A DNA stretch of 64,000 nt from the NCBI RefSeq assembly GCF_032917945.1, contig NZ_CP136624.1, forward strand, positions 7,626,001 through 7,690,000, in the 5' to 3' direction. The notes under the pieces were generated by a model, which ran no database searches, had not been told where the DNA came from, and saw only the letters and a list, made by a program, of their open reading frames with translations. This DNA is from Bradyrhizobium sp. sBnM-33 (lineage in GTDB: Bacteria > Pseudomonadota > Alphaproteobacteria > Rhizobiales > Xanthobacteraceae). Shown here piece after piece: positions 16,847-26,500 of this stretch; position 1 is the first letter of the stretch; each line of letters opens with the position of its first letter. The translations under genes were made by a program, and so were the position numbers.

Positions 16847-17694
16847 CCCTGCGGCGTCAGCCCGAGGCGCTTGGCGATTATCCGGTCGAGGGTGCGCTTG
16901 GGCAACACCGCCGCCATGAATTGCCGCATCGGATCCGGCGCAATCGTGTAGCGCACCTTGGGATTGGGCCGTGTCAATGCCTCGAAAACTTTCTCGGCGA
17001 TCTGCTCGGGCGGCAATCCGGTCGCGCCAAGGCTCAGCATGTAGGCGCGGATTTTCTCCAGCGCCGGAAAGTACGGCGAGTTCTTGTAGGCGGAGATATC
17101 GACTTCCTCGGCCTTGCTCCAGATCGGTGTCTTGACCGCGCCCGGCGCAATGATGATGACGTCGATCCCGAACAGCATCAGTTCGCGTCGCAGGCTCTCG
17201 GACAGTCCCTCGATCGCATGCTTCGAGGCGGCATAGGCTGAGGTCATCGGGCTGCCGCTCTTGCCCGCGACCGAGGAGATCATCACGATCCGCCCCTTCG
17301 GCCCCTTCAGGGCCGGATCGGAGCCGAGCAGCGGCCCGAACGCCTGGGTCGCGATAACAGGCCCGATGAAATTGACTTCCATCTGGCGGCGGAATTCGTC
17401 GGCGGCGAGTTCGAGCACCGGGCCCGAAACCGCAATCCCGGCATTGTTGACGAGACCGGCGAGCGTTTCGCCGCTGAGGGCGCCTCGGACCTCGCGCGCA
17501 GCCGCCAGCACCGCGGCTTCATCCGTGACATCGAAGATCAGTGGCGAGAAGTTCGCCCCGAATTCAGCTTTGAGGCGGTCGGCATCAGCCTGCTTGCGCA
17601 CGCTGCCGAACACGCGGAAGCCGCGGTCGAGCAGGAGCTTCGCACTGGCCCAGCCGATGCCGGTGGACGCGCCGGTGATGACAACAGATCTCAT
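16843..17694 (-). CDS. Short-chain dehydrogenase/reductase (SDR)
   Basis: 283-aa NAD(P)-dependent oxidoreductase of the classical SDR fold. The cofactor motif TGASTGIG is at 7-14, NNAG at 83-86, and the catalytic S141, Y154 and K158 are in SAYAASKHA. The C-terminal part fits the retinol-dehydrogenase-like group. Substrate unknown. It is the first gene of a three-gene overlapping operon with the LprI-like and 80-aa proteins; the functional link between them is unclear. Confidence 0.92.
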   Translation of the reverse strand: MRSVVITGASTGIGWASAKLLLDRGFRVFGSVRKQADADRLKAEFGANFSPLIFDVTDEAAVLAAAREVRGALSGETLAGLVNNAGIAVSGPVLELAADEFRRQMEVNFIGPVIATQAFGPLLGSDPALKGPKGRIVMISSVAGKSGSPMTSAYAASKHAIEGLSESLRRELMLFGIDVIIIAPGAVKTPIWSKAEEVDISAYKNSPYFPALEKIRAYMLSLGATGLPPEQIAEKVFEALTRPNPKVRYTIAPDPMRQFMAAVLPKRTLDRIIAKRLGLTPQG

Positions 17695-18104
17695 GAGCTA
17701 AGCCCTTGTAAGAGGTTTAATGAAGTTCGTCGTGAAGGAATGCTTAAGCGCCGGCTCCGTGGGCTTACTCCGCGGGTGCAGCCAGCCTTGACGGCGTCTT
17801 GTTCGGCAGACTGCGATTCGAACTTTCCCGGGAACGGTTTGGTGAGGATAGCAGCCGGACCGGAATACCGGAAGCCGCGACAGATGGCCGATCCGTTCGA
17901 CATCGGCGATTTATCGCGCGAAATTGCGGCATACGTTCCGATCGCATTGGTAAAGCAATTCAGAACGCAGAATTTGCAATGCGCGGCTTGCTCCCACGCC
18001 GGCATATCCGCAGCGACTGCGGCGAAAGGGTTGCCCGTTTTGGATGCAGCGGTTCTGCGTTTCTACCGGGCGTCTCTTTTAACGTGAGCGTAAGGCTCGG
18101 CCGG
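17695..18104. other. Intergenic stretch, no convincing gene
   Basis: About 410 bases between the divergent SDR operon and the DUF2336 gene. Short frames on both strands overlap here, but none has a ribosome-binding site, a recognisable domain or a signal peptide. It must contain the promoters of both units. An 11-bp inverted repeat starts at its right end. Confidence 0.5.
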
Positions 18105-18152
18105 CCATTGTGGGCGCGAACCCTCCAACAACAGACAGGCTGCCCACAATGG
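18105..18152 (+). promoter_or_regulatory. Inverted repeat hairpin enclosing the DUF2336 start codon
   Basis: CCATTGTGGGC (18105-18115) is a perfect reverse complement of GCCCACAATGG (18142-18152), which includes the ATG at 18149-18151. The loop is 26 bases. In mRNA this would place the initiation codon inside a stable stem. Confidence 0.6.
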
Positions 18153-19252
18153 TGCAACAGCCGGCGCACTCGATCATTGCCGAACTCGAAGATGCCGTCA
18201 GAGGCGGTTCATCCGCCAAGCGGGTGGAAACCCTGCGGCAGGTCACCGATCTTTTCCTCCATGACGGAGAACGCCTCAGCGACGACCAGGTCAAGGTCTT
18301 CGACGACGTGCTCTGCCTCCTGATCGCGCGCGTCGAGACGCGGGCGAAGGCCGAACTTTCCAAGCGGCTGGCGCCGCTCGACTACGCCCCGTTCGAGGTG
18401 ATCCAGCATCTCGCCTGGGACGACGAGATCGAGGTCGCCGGCAATGTGCTGACCCATTCCAGCCGGCTCGGCACCGAGGTGCTGGTCGAGATCGCCAGCG
18501 CAAAGGGGCAGGATCACCTGCTCGCCATTTCCGGCCGGGCCGAACTGCCCGCGGCCGTCACCGACGTCATTGTCGACCGCGGCGAAGGCCAGGTGATCCG
18601 CAAGCTCGCCAACAATGCCGGAGCGAAATTTTCCGACCAGGGCTATTCCACTATCGTCGCGCGCGCCGGCGCCGACGACGAACTGGTCGAAATCCTCGGC
18701 CTTCGCGCCGATTTTCCGGCCAAGTTCATAGGCGACCTGCTGCGCCGCGCCAAGGAGACCGTTCGCGCGCGGCTTCTGGCCATCGCGCCGCCCGCGCTCC
18801 AGGAAGAGATCAAACGGGTCCTGAACGAGGTCGCCCGCGAGGCCCCGCCGCCGAGCCGGAGCTTCGGCGTCGCCGAGGAGCTGGTGAAGCTGATGAAAGG
18901 GCTGAACGAACTCGACGATGCGGCGGTGTACAAATTCGCGGAGTCGAACAAGTTCGACGAAGTGACCGTCGCGCTTGCGGTCCTCAACGACATGCCGGTC
19001 GAGATGACGGCCAGGCTGATGGAAGGTCCGCGCGCCGACCTGATCCTGATCCCCTGCCGCTCGGCGCGGCTGAACTGGCCAACGGTCGAGTCGATCCTAC
19101 GCAATCGCCCGGCGCATCCGATTAACGAGCAGACCCTGGAGATCGCGCAGCGCGACTACCGCAAGCTCTCGATGGAGACGGCCCAGCGCACCGTGCGCTT
19201 CTGGCAGTTGCATAACAAGATCGAGAAGGAACCGATCATCCGGGCGACCTGA
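18149..19252 (+). CDS. DUF2336 domain protein
   Basis: 367-aa cytoplasmic protein, helical and repeat-like throughout, matching the alphaproteobacterial DUF2336 family (N-terminus MVQQPAHSIIAELEDAV, then RVETLRQVTDLFL). Start ATG 18149 is favoured by the family N-terminus; a GTG at 18110 would add 13 residues. No enzyme motif is visible; HEAT-like helical pairs suggest a protein-binding scaffold. It is a single gene with its start codon inside an inverted repeat and no clear Shine-Dalgarno sequence, so translation may be regulated or initiate unusually. Confidence 0.85.
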   Translation: MVQQPAHSIIAELEDAVRGGSSAKRVETLRQVTDLFLHDGERLSDDQVKVFDDVLCLLIARVETRAKAELSKRLAPLDYAPFEVIQHLAWDDEIEVAGNVLTHSSRLGTEVLVEIASAKGQDHLLAISGRAELPAAVTDVIVDRGEGQVIRKLANNAGAKFSDQGYSTIVARAGADDELVEILGLRADFPAKFIGDLLRRAKETVRARLLAIAPPALQEEIKRVLNEVAREAPPPSRSFGVAEELVKLMKGLNELDDAAVYKFAESNKFDEVTVALAVLNDMPVEMTARLMEGPRADLILIPCRSARLNWPTVESILRNRPAHPINEQTLEIAQRDYRKLSMETAQRTVRFWQLHNKIEKEPIIRAT

Positions 19253-19350
19253 ATCCGCGCCGTGGTCATGGCGGATTAGGAAGGCGCATCACTCGGAGAT
19301 TTCGCTTCAAGGCGGATGATCCGTATCCGCCCGGGCGGCACGAGGTCAGA

Positions 19351-20187
19351 TCACAGCCCATCCAGCGCGCGATCCAGCCAACCGTCGGCGCCGCCTTTGA
19401 CCCATTCAAAACCGAGCCGCCTCGTCAGCTCGACGCCTTCGGGGCGGAGCATTCGGACTTCGGGATGTTCAAAGCTGTCCGGCATCAGACAGAACCCGAG
19501 GCCGGCCGCTACCATCGCGAGCGCCCGCGCATCGCTATCCGTCTCGGCGACGACCTTCGGCCGTACCTTCCACGCGTCAAGAATCCGCGATGCCGACTGC
19601 AACTGCTCGCAGTGCACGCGCACGATCAGCGGCTGGCCTGCCAATATCTCCGGAGAGACTGGCCCGCGAGGGAATGAGCGTGCGGAAACGGCCAGCGCCT
19701 GCCGATCTGCTTCCAATTCCAATTGCCGGTGGCCGCGTGCGGCCGACCCCAGCGCAGTCAGGATGACGTCATAACGGCCGTTGGCAAGCCGCTGTTGCAG
19801 CTTGGGGAGGGGCGCGTCCTCGGTGCGCCATGACCGCCCCGGCTCGATCGCCCGCAACCGCTCGAGGCATTGCGCCACGAATGCCGGAGCAATCGTCGGC
19901 AGAATTCCAAGCCGCAGCGGCCTGCCCGAAGGCCTGCCGCCGGACGCCGCCTTGAGCCGTTCAGCCTGGCGCAAAATCGATCGCGAAGTCTCCAGCACCT
20001 CTTCGCCCCTCGGCGTGAGCCTCGCGCCGCGCGCATGACGCTCCAGCAGTGCGAATCCCAGCTCGGCCTCAAGGGAAGCTATCGCGGCCGACAGCGTCGG
20101 CTGGGTGACAAAGGCCCGGCGCGCGCCGGCGCTGAAGCTGCCCGCTTCGGCGACGGCGACGAAATACCTGATCTGCTTGAAGTCCAT
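19351..20187 (-). CDS. LysR family transcriptional regulator
   Basis: 278-aa regulator with an N-terminal winged helix: MDFKQIRYFVAVAEAGSFSA and TQPTLSAAIASLEAELGFALLER. The co-inducer domain follows from about residue 90 (LRLGILPTIAPAF). It is slightly shorter than the usual 300 aa. It is divergent from the PaaI-type thioesterase gene with 99 bases between, the classic LysR/target arrangement, so it probably controls that gene and itself. Inducer unknown. Confidence 0.92.
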   Translation of the reverse strand: MDFKQIRYFVAVAEAGSFSAGARRAFVTQPTLSAAIASLEAELGFALLERHARGARLTPRGEEVLETSRSILRQAERLKAASGGRPSGRPLRLGILPTIAPAFVAQCLERLRAIEPGRSWRTEDAPLPKLQQRLANGRYDVILTALGSAARGHRQLELEADRQALAVSARSFPRGPVSPEILAGQPLIVRVHCEQLQSASRILDAWKVRPKVVAETDSDARALAMVAAGLGFCLMPDSFEHPEVRMLRPEGVELTRRLGFEWVKGGADGWLDRALDGL

Positions 20188-20286
20188 CCATCGAAGATAG
20201 CTATAGCTCGATATCGGAGCAATCGCGATTGCCTAAGCCTCTCGCTGGTCCGAGCATAATGCTGGGTCAATTAGCCGGAGGGACCG
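20188..20286. promoter_or_regulatory. LysR/PaaI divergent promoter region
   Basis: The 99 bases contain two short palindromes close together, ATAGCTAT and CGATATCG, just upstream of the LysR start (about 20197-20216), within an AT-richer stretch. This is a reasonable LysR-binding site, not proven. Confidence 0.35.
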
Positions 20287-20718
20287 ATGGCGCACGATGC
20301 AATCCGCGAACTGGTCGAACGGGTCACCTATGCGCCCGGCTATACCAAGGCCGTCGGCACCAGGGTCGAGCACGCGGAATCCGGCCATGTCGTGATGTCG
20401 CTTGCGAAAAGCGACGGTCTCTTACAGGCAAACGGCTTCTTTCATGGCGGCATCATCGCCGGGCTGGCGGACCATGCCGGCGGCGGGGCGGTCACCACAG
20501 CGATGCCGCGCGGCCGGTTCGCGGTGACCATCAACCTGCAGGTCAGCTTTCTCGCGCCGGCGAAGGGCGAGAAGCTGATCGCTCGCGCCCGCGCAATTCA
20601 GGTTGGAGGCACGATCGGCGTCGCGCATGTCGATGTGGCGTCGCTCGCCGACGGAACGGAGACGCCGTGCGCGGTGGCGGTCGTGACGCTTCGCGGAGTC
20701 GATTTCCCGGCCAAATAA
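20287..20718 (+). CDS. PaaI family thioesterase (hotdog fold)
   Basis: 143-aa cytoplasmic hotdog-fold protein. The signature NGFFHGGIIAGLADHAGGGA (about residues 49-68) holds the family's Asn/Gly and catalytic Asp-type residue; the central strand VTINLQVSFLAPAKG is also typical. Such enzymes hydrolyse acyl- or aryl-CoA esters, e.g. stalled phenylacetate intermediates. No phenylacetate genes lie nearby, so the substrate is open. Divergent from the LysR gene, which is its likely regulator. Confidence 0.9.
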   Translation: MAHDAIRELVERVTYAPGYTKAVGTRVEHAESGHVVMSLAKSDGLLQANGFFHGGIIAGLADHAGGGAVTTAMPRGRFAVTINLQVSFLAPAKGEKLIARARAIQVGGTIGVAHVDVASLADGTETPCAVAVVTLRGVDFPAK

Positions 20719-21168
20719 AAGCCACGCTAGGTTGGAGACTGGGGCACGTTCCGACGATGAAACGCGTATTGCTGGTGAGGTGATACGAGGTCACCCGGCT
20801 AGCTGATCCGACACATGAGGTGTTCGGAATGGCCGAGGTCGATGTTGTCCGACTGTCTAGCGAATGCAGGTCTCGTTTGATGGACGAGAATGCACATTAA
20901 GCAACCGAGCTTTGACTCGGTAAACGCTAACTTTTCTGTCGCTAATGTAGTTGTTGAGCTGCTTCGCACCCAAGAATGTGCATGAAGCGTCAGTTCTTTG
21001 TTTGAAGCACGGCTGGCGCGCGTCGTGCGGCGCGTTGAAGAATGGGGATGAGCCAGCAGTTCTTCAAGCAACCGGCGAGATCGCGGGTTGCGATCTCGCC
21101 GGAGAATGCCGAGCAAGGCTTAAGATTTGGTATGGAGGTATTGCATCGAACCGGCCGCCGATGTCTCG
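20719..21168. other. Intergenic stretch, no convincing gene
   Basis: About 450 bases between the PaaI-type gene and repeat E. Short frames on both strands lack ribosome-binding sites and family features. The segment near 20830-20960 is AT-richer than its surroundings. An inverted pair GCGAGATCGCGGGTTGCGATCTCGC near 21075-21099 could form a hairpin. Confidence 0.45.
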
Positions 21169-21285
21169 TGTCCCGGACGCGGTGCAGCGCGCCAGCGATG
21201 CGCCGCAGAGCCGGGACCGCTTCGCGAGATGGAGCCCGGACCAGCAGCGCATCACTTGCGTGCTGCGCTGCATCCGGGGAATGAG
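21169..21285. repeat. Intergenic repeat (family E)
   Basis: Contains GTCCCGGACGCGGTGCAGCG at the left and GCTGCGCTGCATCCGGGGA at the right as inverted ends, with AGAGCCGGGACC inside. This is the familiar Bradyrhizobium type of imperfect palindromic extragenic element. It overlaps the end of ilvC transcription and may serve as its terminator region. Confidence 0.65.
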
Positions 21286-21289
21286 ACCG

Positions 21290-22348
<1,059 letters not shown>

Positions 22349-22455
22349 TCAGGCATTTGGGGGAATAGGACCGCCGGTCGCCCGCGAATTTCCGGCGTTG
22401 TCTAGAGCATTTTCCTTCGAAGGGGAAATCCGTTTATGCATGGCCCGCTGCGGCA

Positions 22456-23061
22456 TCATGCGTCCATGAAGACCGGATAGAGTGAAGCCAATAGCAGCAC
22501 TGCCATCACGATATTGAAGGCCCTGATCGCCCGGCGGGAGGTCAGGATCGGCCGCAGCGCGGTGCCGAACAGGGCCCAAGCGGTGCAGGACAGGATGCCG
22601 AGGATCAGGCTGAGGCCGACCTGGATCGCGATGTTCCAGGGGTAGGCCGCGATCGCCGCATAGGCGGTGATGGTGCCGATCACCATGACCCAGCCCTTGG
22701 CGTTGACCCACTGGAACATGGCCGCGCCCCAGAACGTCATCGGGCGGCCGCGGCTTTTGTCCTCCTCCGCGGACGGCGGTTCGGACATCGCTATCGCCCA
22801 GGCCAGATAGATCAGGTAGGCCGCGCCGGCATATTTCAGAATGGTCTGCAGCACCGGATAGGCGATGAAGATGGTGCCGAGTCCGAGGCCAACCGCGCCG
22901 ACCATGAAGGCGAAGCCGACCGTGATACCGAGGATGTGGGGAATGGTCGGGCGGAAGCCATAAGTGAGCCCCGACGACAGCAGCATGATGTTGTTCGGCC
23001 CCGGCGTGAAGAACATCACGGTGGCGAACATCACGAAGGCGATCAGAAGCGAATGCGACAT
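22456..23061 (-). CDS. LysE family amino acid exporter
   Basis: 201-aa membrane protein with about six hydrophobic segments and the LysE/RhtB N-terminal signature FFTPGPNNIMLLSSG near residues 17-31. It exports amino acids or related metabolites. It lies 9 bases after the EamA-type exporter gene in the branched-chain amino acid cluster; a role in relieving excess branched-chain or neutral amino acids is plausible but inferred from context only. Confidence 0.9.
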   Translation of the reverse strand: MSHSLLIAFVMFATVMFFTPGPNNIMLLSSGLTYGFRPTIPHILGITVGFAFMVGAVGLGLGTIFIAYPVLQTILKYAGAAYLIYLAWAIAMSEPPSAEEDKSRGRPMTFWGAAMFQWVNAKGWVMVIGTITAYAAIAAYPWNIAIQVGLSLILGILSCTAWALFGTALRPILTSRRAIRAFNIVMAVLLLASLYPVFMDA

Positions 23062-23070
23062 CGGGGGGCC

Positions 23071-23961
23071 TCACGCGATCTTTGGCAGAACTTGTTTTTC
23101 TGAAGCCTTGGTAGTTTTGGACAGCAGCATGACGGCGATGCCGCCCACCACGGTGACCATGCCGGCAAGTCGTAGCGGCCCAAAAGTTTCGTCGAACACG
23201 ACGCTCGATGCAGCGGAACCGACGAACGGCACCAAAAGCGCAAACGGCACCACCTGCGCCGCCGGGTAATCCCGCAGCAGCCGGCCCCATAGCCAGTAGG
23301 CAATGCTGGTGGAGACACCGCCGAGACCGATCATGCACAACAGGCTCGTCAGCGACATATGGGTCAGCGCATACCAGGTCGGCTGCGGGCCGTTGCTCAC
23401 CAGCGTCAACGCAAACAGCGGAACTGCCGCGACCAGACACAGCCACGCGAACAGGTCGAACATCGGCACGCTCTGTGCGCGCCGCAGCAGCAGATTGCCG
23501 GCCGCGAAGCTGAGCGGTGAGATCATCAATATCGCAAAGGCGCCGACGCTGAAATCGTAACCGACGGTGCCGCAGATCATGAGCAGGCCTGCGGTGGCGA
23601 CAGCAATGCCGACGGTCTGCCCCGCGCTCGGCCGCTCGCGAAACAACAGTGCGGCAAAGCCGATGGTGAACAGCGCCTGGCTCTGCACGATCACGCTGGA
23701 GAGACCGACGGGAACGCCAAACGCAATGGCGAAGGCTTGCGCTAGAAACTGGCCGAGGAACAGGGTGAAGCTGATCGCGACCAGCACCGTCCAGGAAACC
23801 TTGGGCCGCGCCACGAACAGGCAGGGCAAGGCCGCGATGGAAAAGCGCAGCGTCGTCATTAATTCCGGCGAAAACTCGTCGAGCGCGATCCGGCTGGCCA
23901 CGAAAGCAAGGCCCCAGATCACCGCCACCAGCACGGCGATGCAAACATCGGCCGGTTTCAT
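23071..23961 (-). CDS. EamA/DMT family transporter
   Basis: 296-aa membrane protein of the drug/metabolite (10-TMS) family. The start ATG 23961 gives MKPADVCIAVLVAVIWGLAF, typical for the first EamA repeat (WGLAFVASRIALDEF); a longer frame runs into the methyltransferase. Two EamA halves are evident. Likely exports metabolites such as amino acids. It begins 5 bases after the methyltransferase stop, in the ilvH-methyltransferase-EamA-LysE string. Confidence 0.9.
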   Translation of the reverse strand: MKPADVCIAVLVAVIWGLAFVASRIALDEFSPELMTTLRFSIAALPCLFVARPKVSWTVLVAISFTLFLGQFLAQAFAIAFGVPVGLSSVIVQSQALFTIGFAALLFRERPSAGQTVGIAVATAGLLMICGTVGYDFSVGAFAILMISPLSFAAGNLLLRRAQSVPMFDLFAWLCLVAAVPLFALTLVSNGPQPTWYALTHMSLTSLLCMIGLGGVSTSIAYWLWGRLLRDYPAAQVVPFALLVPFVGSAASSVVFDETFGPLRLAGMVTVVGGIAVMLLSKTTKASEKQVLPKIA

Positions 23962-23966
23962 TTTTT

Positions 23967-24668
23967 CTAGCTCTGTTGATCCGGCTTTGGTTTGCGCAGG
24001 AGATAGGTTCCGTGCAGCGGCGCGTGATAATCGGCCGATTCCAGCGTGAAGCCGATATCGGTCAGCATGCGCTCGATCACCCAACCGAAGGTCGAGTACT
24101 CGTCGCGCATATGGGTGACCACGCCTTCGCGCTGGAAATCGTGATTCTTGATGGTGAAATCGGCCCATTGGTCGACATCGCGCTCGACGCCGTCGGGCAT
24201 GCTGACGAACACGATGTCGCGCAGGTAGAAATTCGCGCCGGGCTTCAGGGCGGCATAGATCCTTGCCAGTGCCACCGCCTTCCAGAAATCGGGCAGGTGA
24301 TGCAGCGTGAATTCGCTGACGATCAAATCGTAGGAGTTCGGCTGGTAGGCAAAGCTCAGCAGGCCGGCCGGCTGAGTGCGGATCGCTACCTTGCGGTCGC
24401 GGGCCTGGATGTTGGCGAGCGCCAGCATCGCCGGCGAAATATCTATTGCGTCGACCTCGGCCCCCATCAACGCCGCTTCGCAGGCCAGTACACCGTTGCC
24501 GCAACCGATATCGGCCACGCGCCAGCCTCGCTGCACGCCAAGCATGGTGAGCGCGGCCCGTGCGCGCTCGTCGCTGTCGTCATGCCGGTCGTAGATCGAG
24601 GCGACCGCCGAATCGAGCCCGAGTCGCCGCCTTTGAGTGTAATACCAGTCACGCGCCAGCATGTTCAC
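23967..24668 (-). CDS. Class I SAM-dependent methyltransferase
   Basis: 233-aa cytoplasmic enzyme. Motif I VADIGCGNGVLACEAA (about 50-65) and acidic motif VDAIDIS (72-78) define the SAM site, and DLIVSEFTLHHLPDF (114-128) is the post-motif region of Methyltransf_11/25. The acceptor is unknown. GTG 24668 overlaps the ilvH stop as GTGA and is my preferred start; ATG 24662 two codons later is the alternative. Its coupling to ilvH is notable. Confidence 0.87.
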   Translation of the reverse strand: MNMLARDWYYTQRRRLGLDSAVASIYDRHDDSDERARAALTMLGVQRGWRVADIGCGNGVLACEAALMGAEVDAIDISPAMLALANIQARDRKVAIRTQPAGLLSFAYQPNSYDLIVSEFTLHHLPDFWKAVALARIYAALKPGANFYLRDIVFVSMPDGVERDVDQWADFTIKNHDFQREGVVTHMRDEYSTFGWVIERMLTDIGFTLESADYHAPLHGTYLLRKPKPDQQS

Positions 24669-25207
24669 ATCCCCTCAGGCCCGCGCCCGATCGCGGCAAC
24701 GCCAGTGCGCGACACCTCGACAAGGCCGAGCGGGCGCATCAGGTCGATAAATTGACTGATCTTCGATGAATTGCCTGTGATCTCGAACACAAAACTCTCG
24801 GTCGTTGCGTCGATCACGCGCGCGCGGAACGCGTCCGCCAACCGCAGCGCCTCGACCCGGCTGTCGCCGCGGCCACGCACCTTCACCATGGCGAGTTCCC
24901 GCTCAATTGAGCGGCCGGTGATGGTCATGTCGACGACGCGGTAGACCGGGATCATGCGGTCGAGTTGATGCTTGATCTGCTCGATCACCGTCGGCGTGCC
25001 TGTCGTGACGATGGTGATGCGCGAGAGATGCTTGTGGCTCTCGGTCTCGGAGACGGTGAGACTGTCGATGTTGTAACCGCGCCCCGAAAAAAGGCCGATC
25101 ACGCGCGCGAGCACGCCGGGCTCGTTCTGCACCAGCACCGACAGCGTGTGGGTCTCGTTGGGGTCGTGGCGATCTTCCAGGAAGTAGGCGGATGCGGGCT
25201 GGTTCAT
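24665..25207 (-). CDS. ilvH: Acetolactate synthase small (regulatory) subunit IlvH
   Basis: 180-aa regulatory subunit of acetohydroxyacid synthase, which binds Val through its N-terminal ACT domain (THTLSVLVQNEPGVLARVIG, then GYNIDSLTVSETE). I start at ATG 25207 (MNQPASAYFLED), with AAGGGGAC 6 to 10 bases upstream; ATG 25231 is possible. It activates IlvI and confers feedback control. The threonine-dehydratase-like gene and two repeats separate it from ilvI. Confidence 0.96.
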   Translation of the reverse strand: MNQPASAYFLEDRHDPNETHTLSVLVQNEPGVLARVIGLFSGRGYNIDSLTVSETESHKHLSRITIVTTGTPTVIEQIKHQLDRMIPVYRVVDMTITGRSIERELAMVKVRGRGDSRVEALRLADAFRARVIDATTESFVFEITGNSSKISQFIDLMRPLGLVEVSRTGVAAIGRGPEGM

Positions 25208-25231
25208 TGTCGTCCCCTTGTCATTCTCCAT

Positions 25232-25329
25232 TGTCAGCCCGCGAAGGCAGGCATCCAGTAATCGCCGGCGCCTGCGATTGACCGCAAGGCCGCGGCGCAC
25301 TGGATCGTCCGGTCAAGCCGGACGATGAC
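25232..25329. repeat. Intergenic palindromic repeat, family C copy 1
   Basis: Contains GGCATCCAGTA at the left and CTGGATCGTCCGGTCAAGCC then GGACGATGAC at the right. Its organisation is the same as copies at 26372-26471 and 30531-30633. Lies in the ilvH 5' region, ending about 25 bases before the dehydratase stop. Confidence 0.75.
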
Positions 25330-25357
25330 ATCAAACACTTGGCTGGTGTTCGTGGCA

Positions 25358-26344
25358 TTACGCCATTGCCCTTTCACCAGTGGCGGCAACCTCCGTCCCG
25401 ACCCATTTGCGGAACAAATCAAAATCGATATTGCCGCCTGACAGGATCAGGCCGACGCGCTTGCCGGCGAGCTTCTGCTTTTCCTGCAGCGCCGCGGCCA
25501 GCGGGGCAGCGCCGGCGCCTTCGGCGAGGTTATGCGTGTCGGTCCAATAGGCGCGGACGGCAGCTGCGACCTCGTCGTCCGTGACCTGCACGATGCGCGC
25601 GGCGCCCTTGCGGATGGTGGCGAATGCGTTCGGATCGGGAATGCGCGTCGCCATGCCGTCCGCCAGCGTGTTGCTGGTTTCGGTGGTCACCACCATGCCG
25701 GCGGCAAACGAGAGCGCGTAGGACGGTGCTTCGGTCGACTGCACGCCGACTATTTCGGTTTTCAGCCCGAGCAGTTCGCGCGCCATGATGCAGCCGGAGA
25801 TGCCCGAGCCCTGCCCGATCGGCACATAGAGAATGTCGAGGTCGGGCGCTGTCCGGAACAGTTCGAGCGCGTAGGTAGCGACGCCGAGCACCAGATCCGG
25901 ATGGAACGAGGGCACCATATGAAGGCCGGCGAACTGGGCACGGCGCTGGGCTTCTTCGGCGGCCGCCTGAAAATCCTCGCCATGCTCGACCAGCTCGGCG
26001 CCGAACGCCCGCATGGCGCGGTTCTTCTCCACCGAATTGCCCTTCGGCACGTAAATCACGGCCGGCACGCGGTGACGGGAAGCCGCGAACGCAAGGCTCT
26101 GGCCGTGATTGCCACGGGTAGCGGAAATGATCCCCGGCGTGTTCGGCCGCTCCCGCTTCAGCCGGTCGAGATAGACCAGCCCACCGCGCACCTTGAACGC
26201 GCCGATCGGCGTGTGGTTCTCGTGTTTGACCACAACGCGCGTCCCTAGCCGCTCGGCAAGGAGCGGCCACGCGTGCGCCGGCGTCGGCGGCACCGCCTGC
26301 CCCACGATTTCGTGCGCACGTTCGAGCTCGGCGAGGTTAAACAT
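25358..26344 (-). CDS. Threonine dehydratase-like PLP enzyme (short, no regulatory domain)
   Basis: 328-aa fold-type II PLP enzyme. The PLP lysine is K51 in IGAFKVRGG, the phosphate loop region is SGISG and the ring-nitrogen side motif is SGGNID. Length corresponds to the catabolic/serine-threonine dehydratase type, without the ACT-like allosteric domain of IlvA. It would give 2-oxobutyrate from threonine, a substrate for IlvIH in Ile synthesis, which fits its position between ilvI and ilvH. Other activities (serine racemase/dehydratase, hydroxyaspartate dehydratase) cannot be excluded. Confidence 0.85.
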   Translation of the reverse strand: MFNLAELERAHEIVGQAVPPTPAHAWPLLAERLGTRVVVKHENHTPIGAFKVRGGLVYLDRLKRERPNTPGIISATRGNHGQSLAFAASRHRVPAVIYVPKGNSVEKNRAMRAFGAELVEHGEDFQAAAEEAQRRAQFAGLHMVPSFHPDLVLGVATYALELFRTAPDLDILYVPIGQGSGISGCIMARELLGLKTEIVGVQSTEAPSYALSFAAGMVVTTETSNTLADGMATRIPDPNAFATIRKGAARIVQVTDDEVAAAVRAYWTDTHNLAEGAGAAPLAAALQEKQKLAGKRVGLILSGGNIDFDLFRKWVGTEVAATGERAMA

Positions 26345-26371
26345 TTTGACTTCCCGATCCTCTCGCTTGCT

Positions 26372-26471
26372 CGTCATCCCCGCGAAGGCGGGGATCCAGT
26401 ATTCCAGAGACGCCCAAGCACAACCGAGACGCCTCGGCGTACTGGATCGCCCGGTCAAGCCGGGCGATGAC
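26372..26471. repeat. Intergenic palindromic repeat, family C copy 2
   Basis: Begins CGTCATCCCCGCGAAGGCGG then GGATCCAGTATTCCAGAGACG, and ends CTGGATCGCCCGGTCAAGCC, GGGCGATGAC. It has the same plan as copies 1 and 3 and lies between ilvI and the dehydratase gene. Confidence 0.8.
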
Positions 26472-26500
26472 AATGGAATTTCTGTCTCGCATCCTCACAC

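Noticed and set aside
17740..18087. 115-codon frame in the gap before the DUF2336 gene
   Set aside because: No ribosome-binding site, no known domain, and overlapped by an equally long opposite-strand frame.
22349..23944. 531-codon minus-strand frame across the LysE and EamA genes
   Set aside because: Different frame from both real genes, Arg/Gly-rich and without any recognisable motif.
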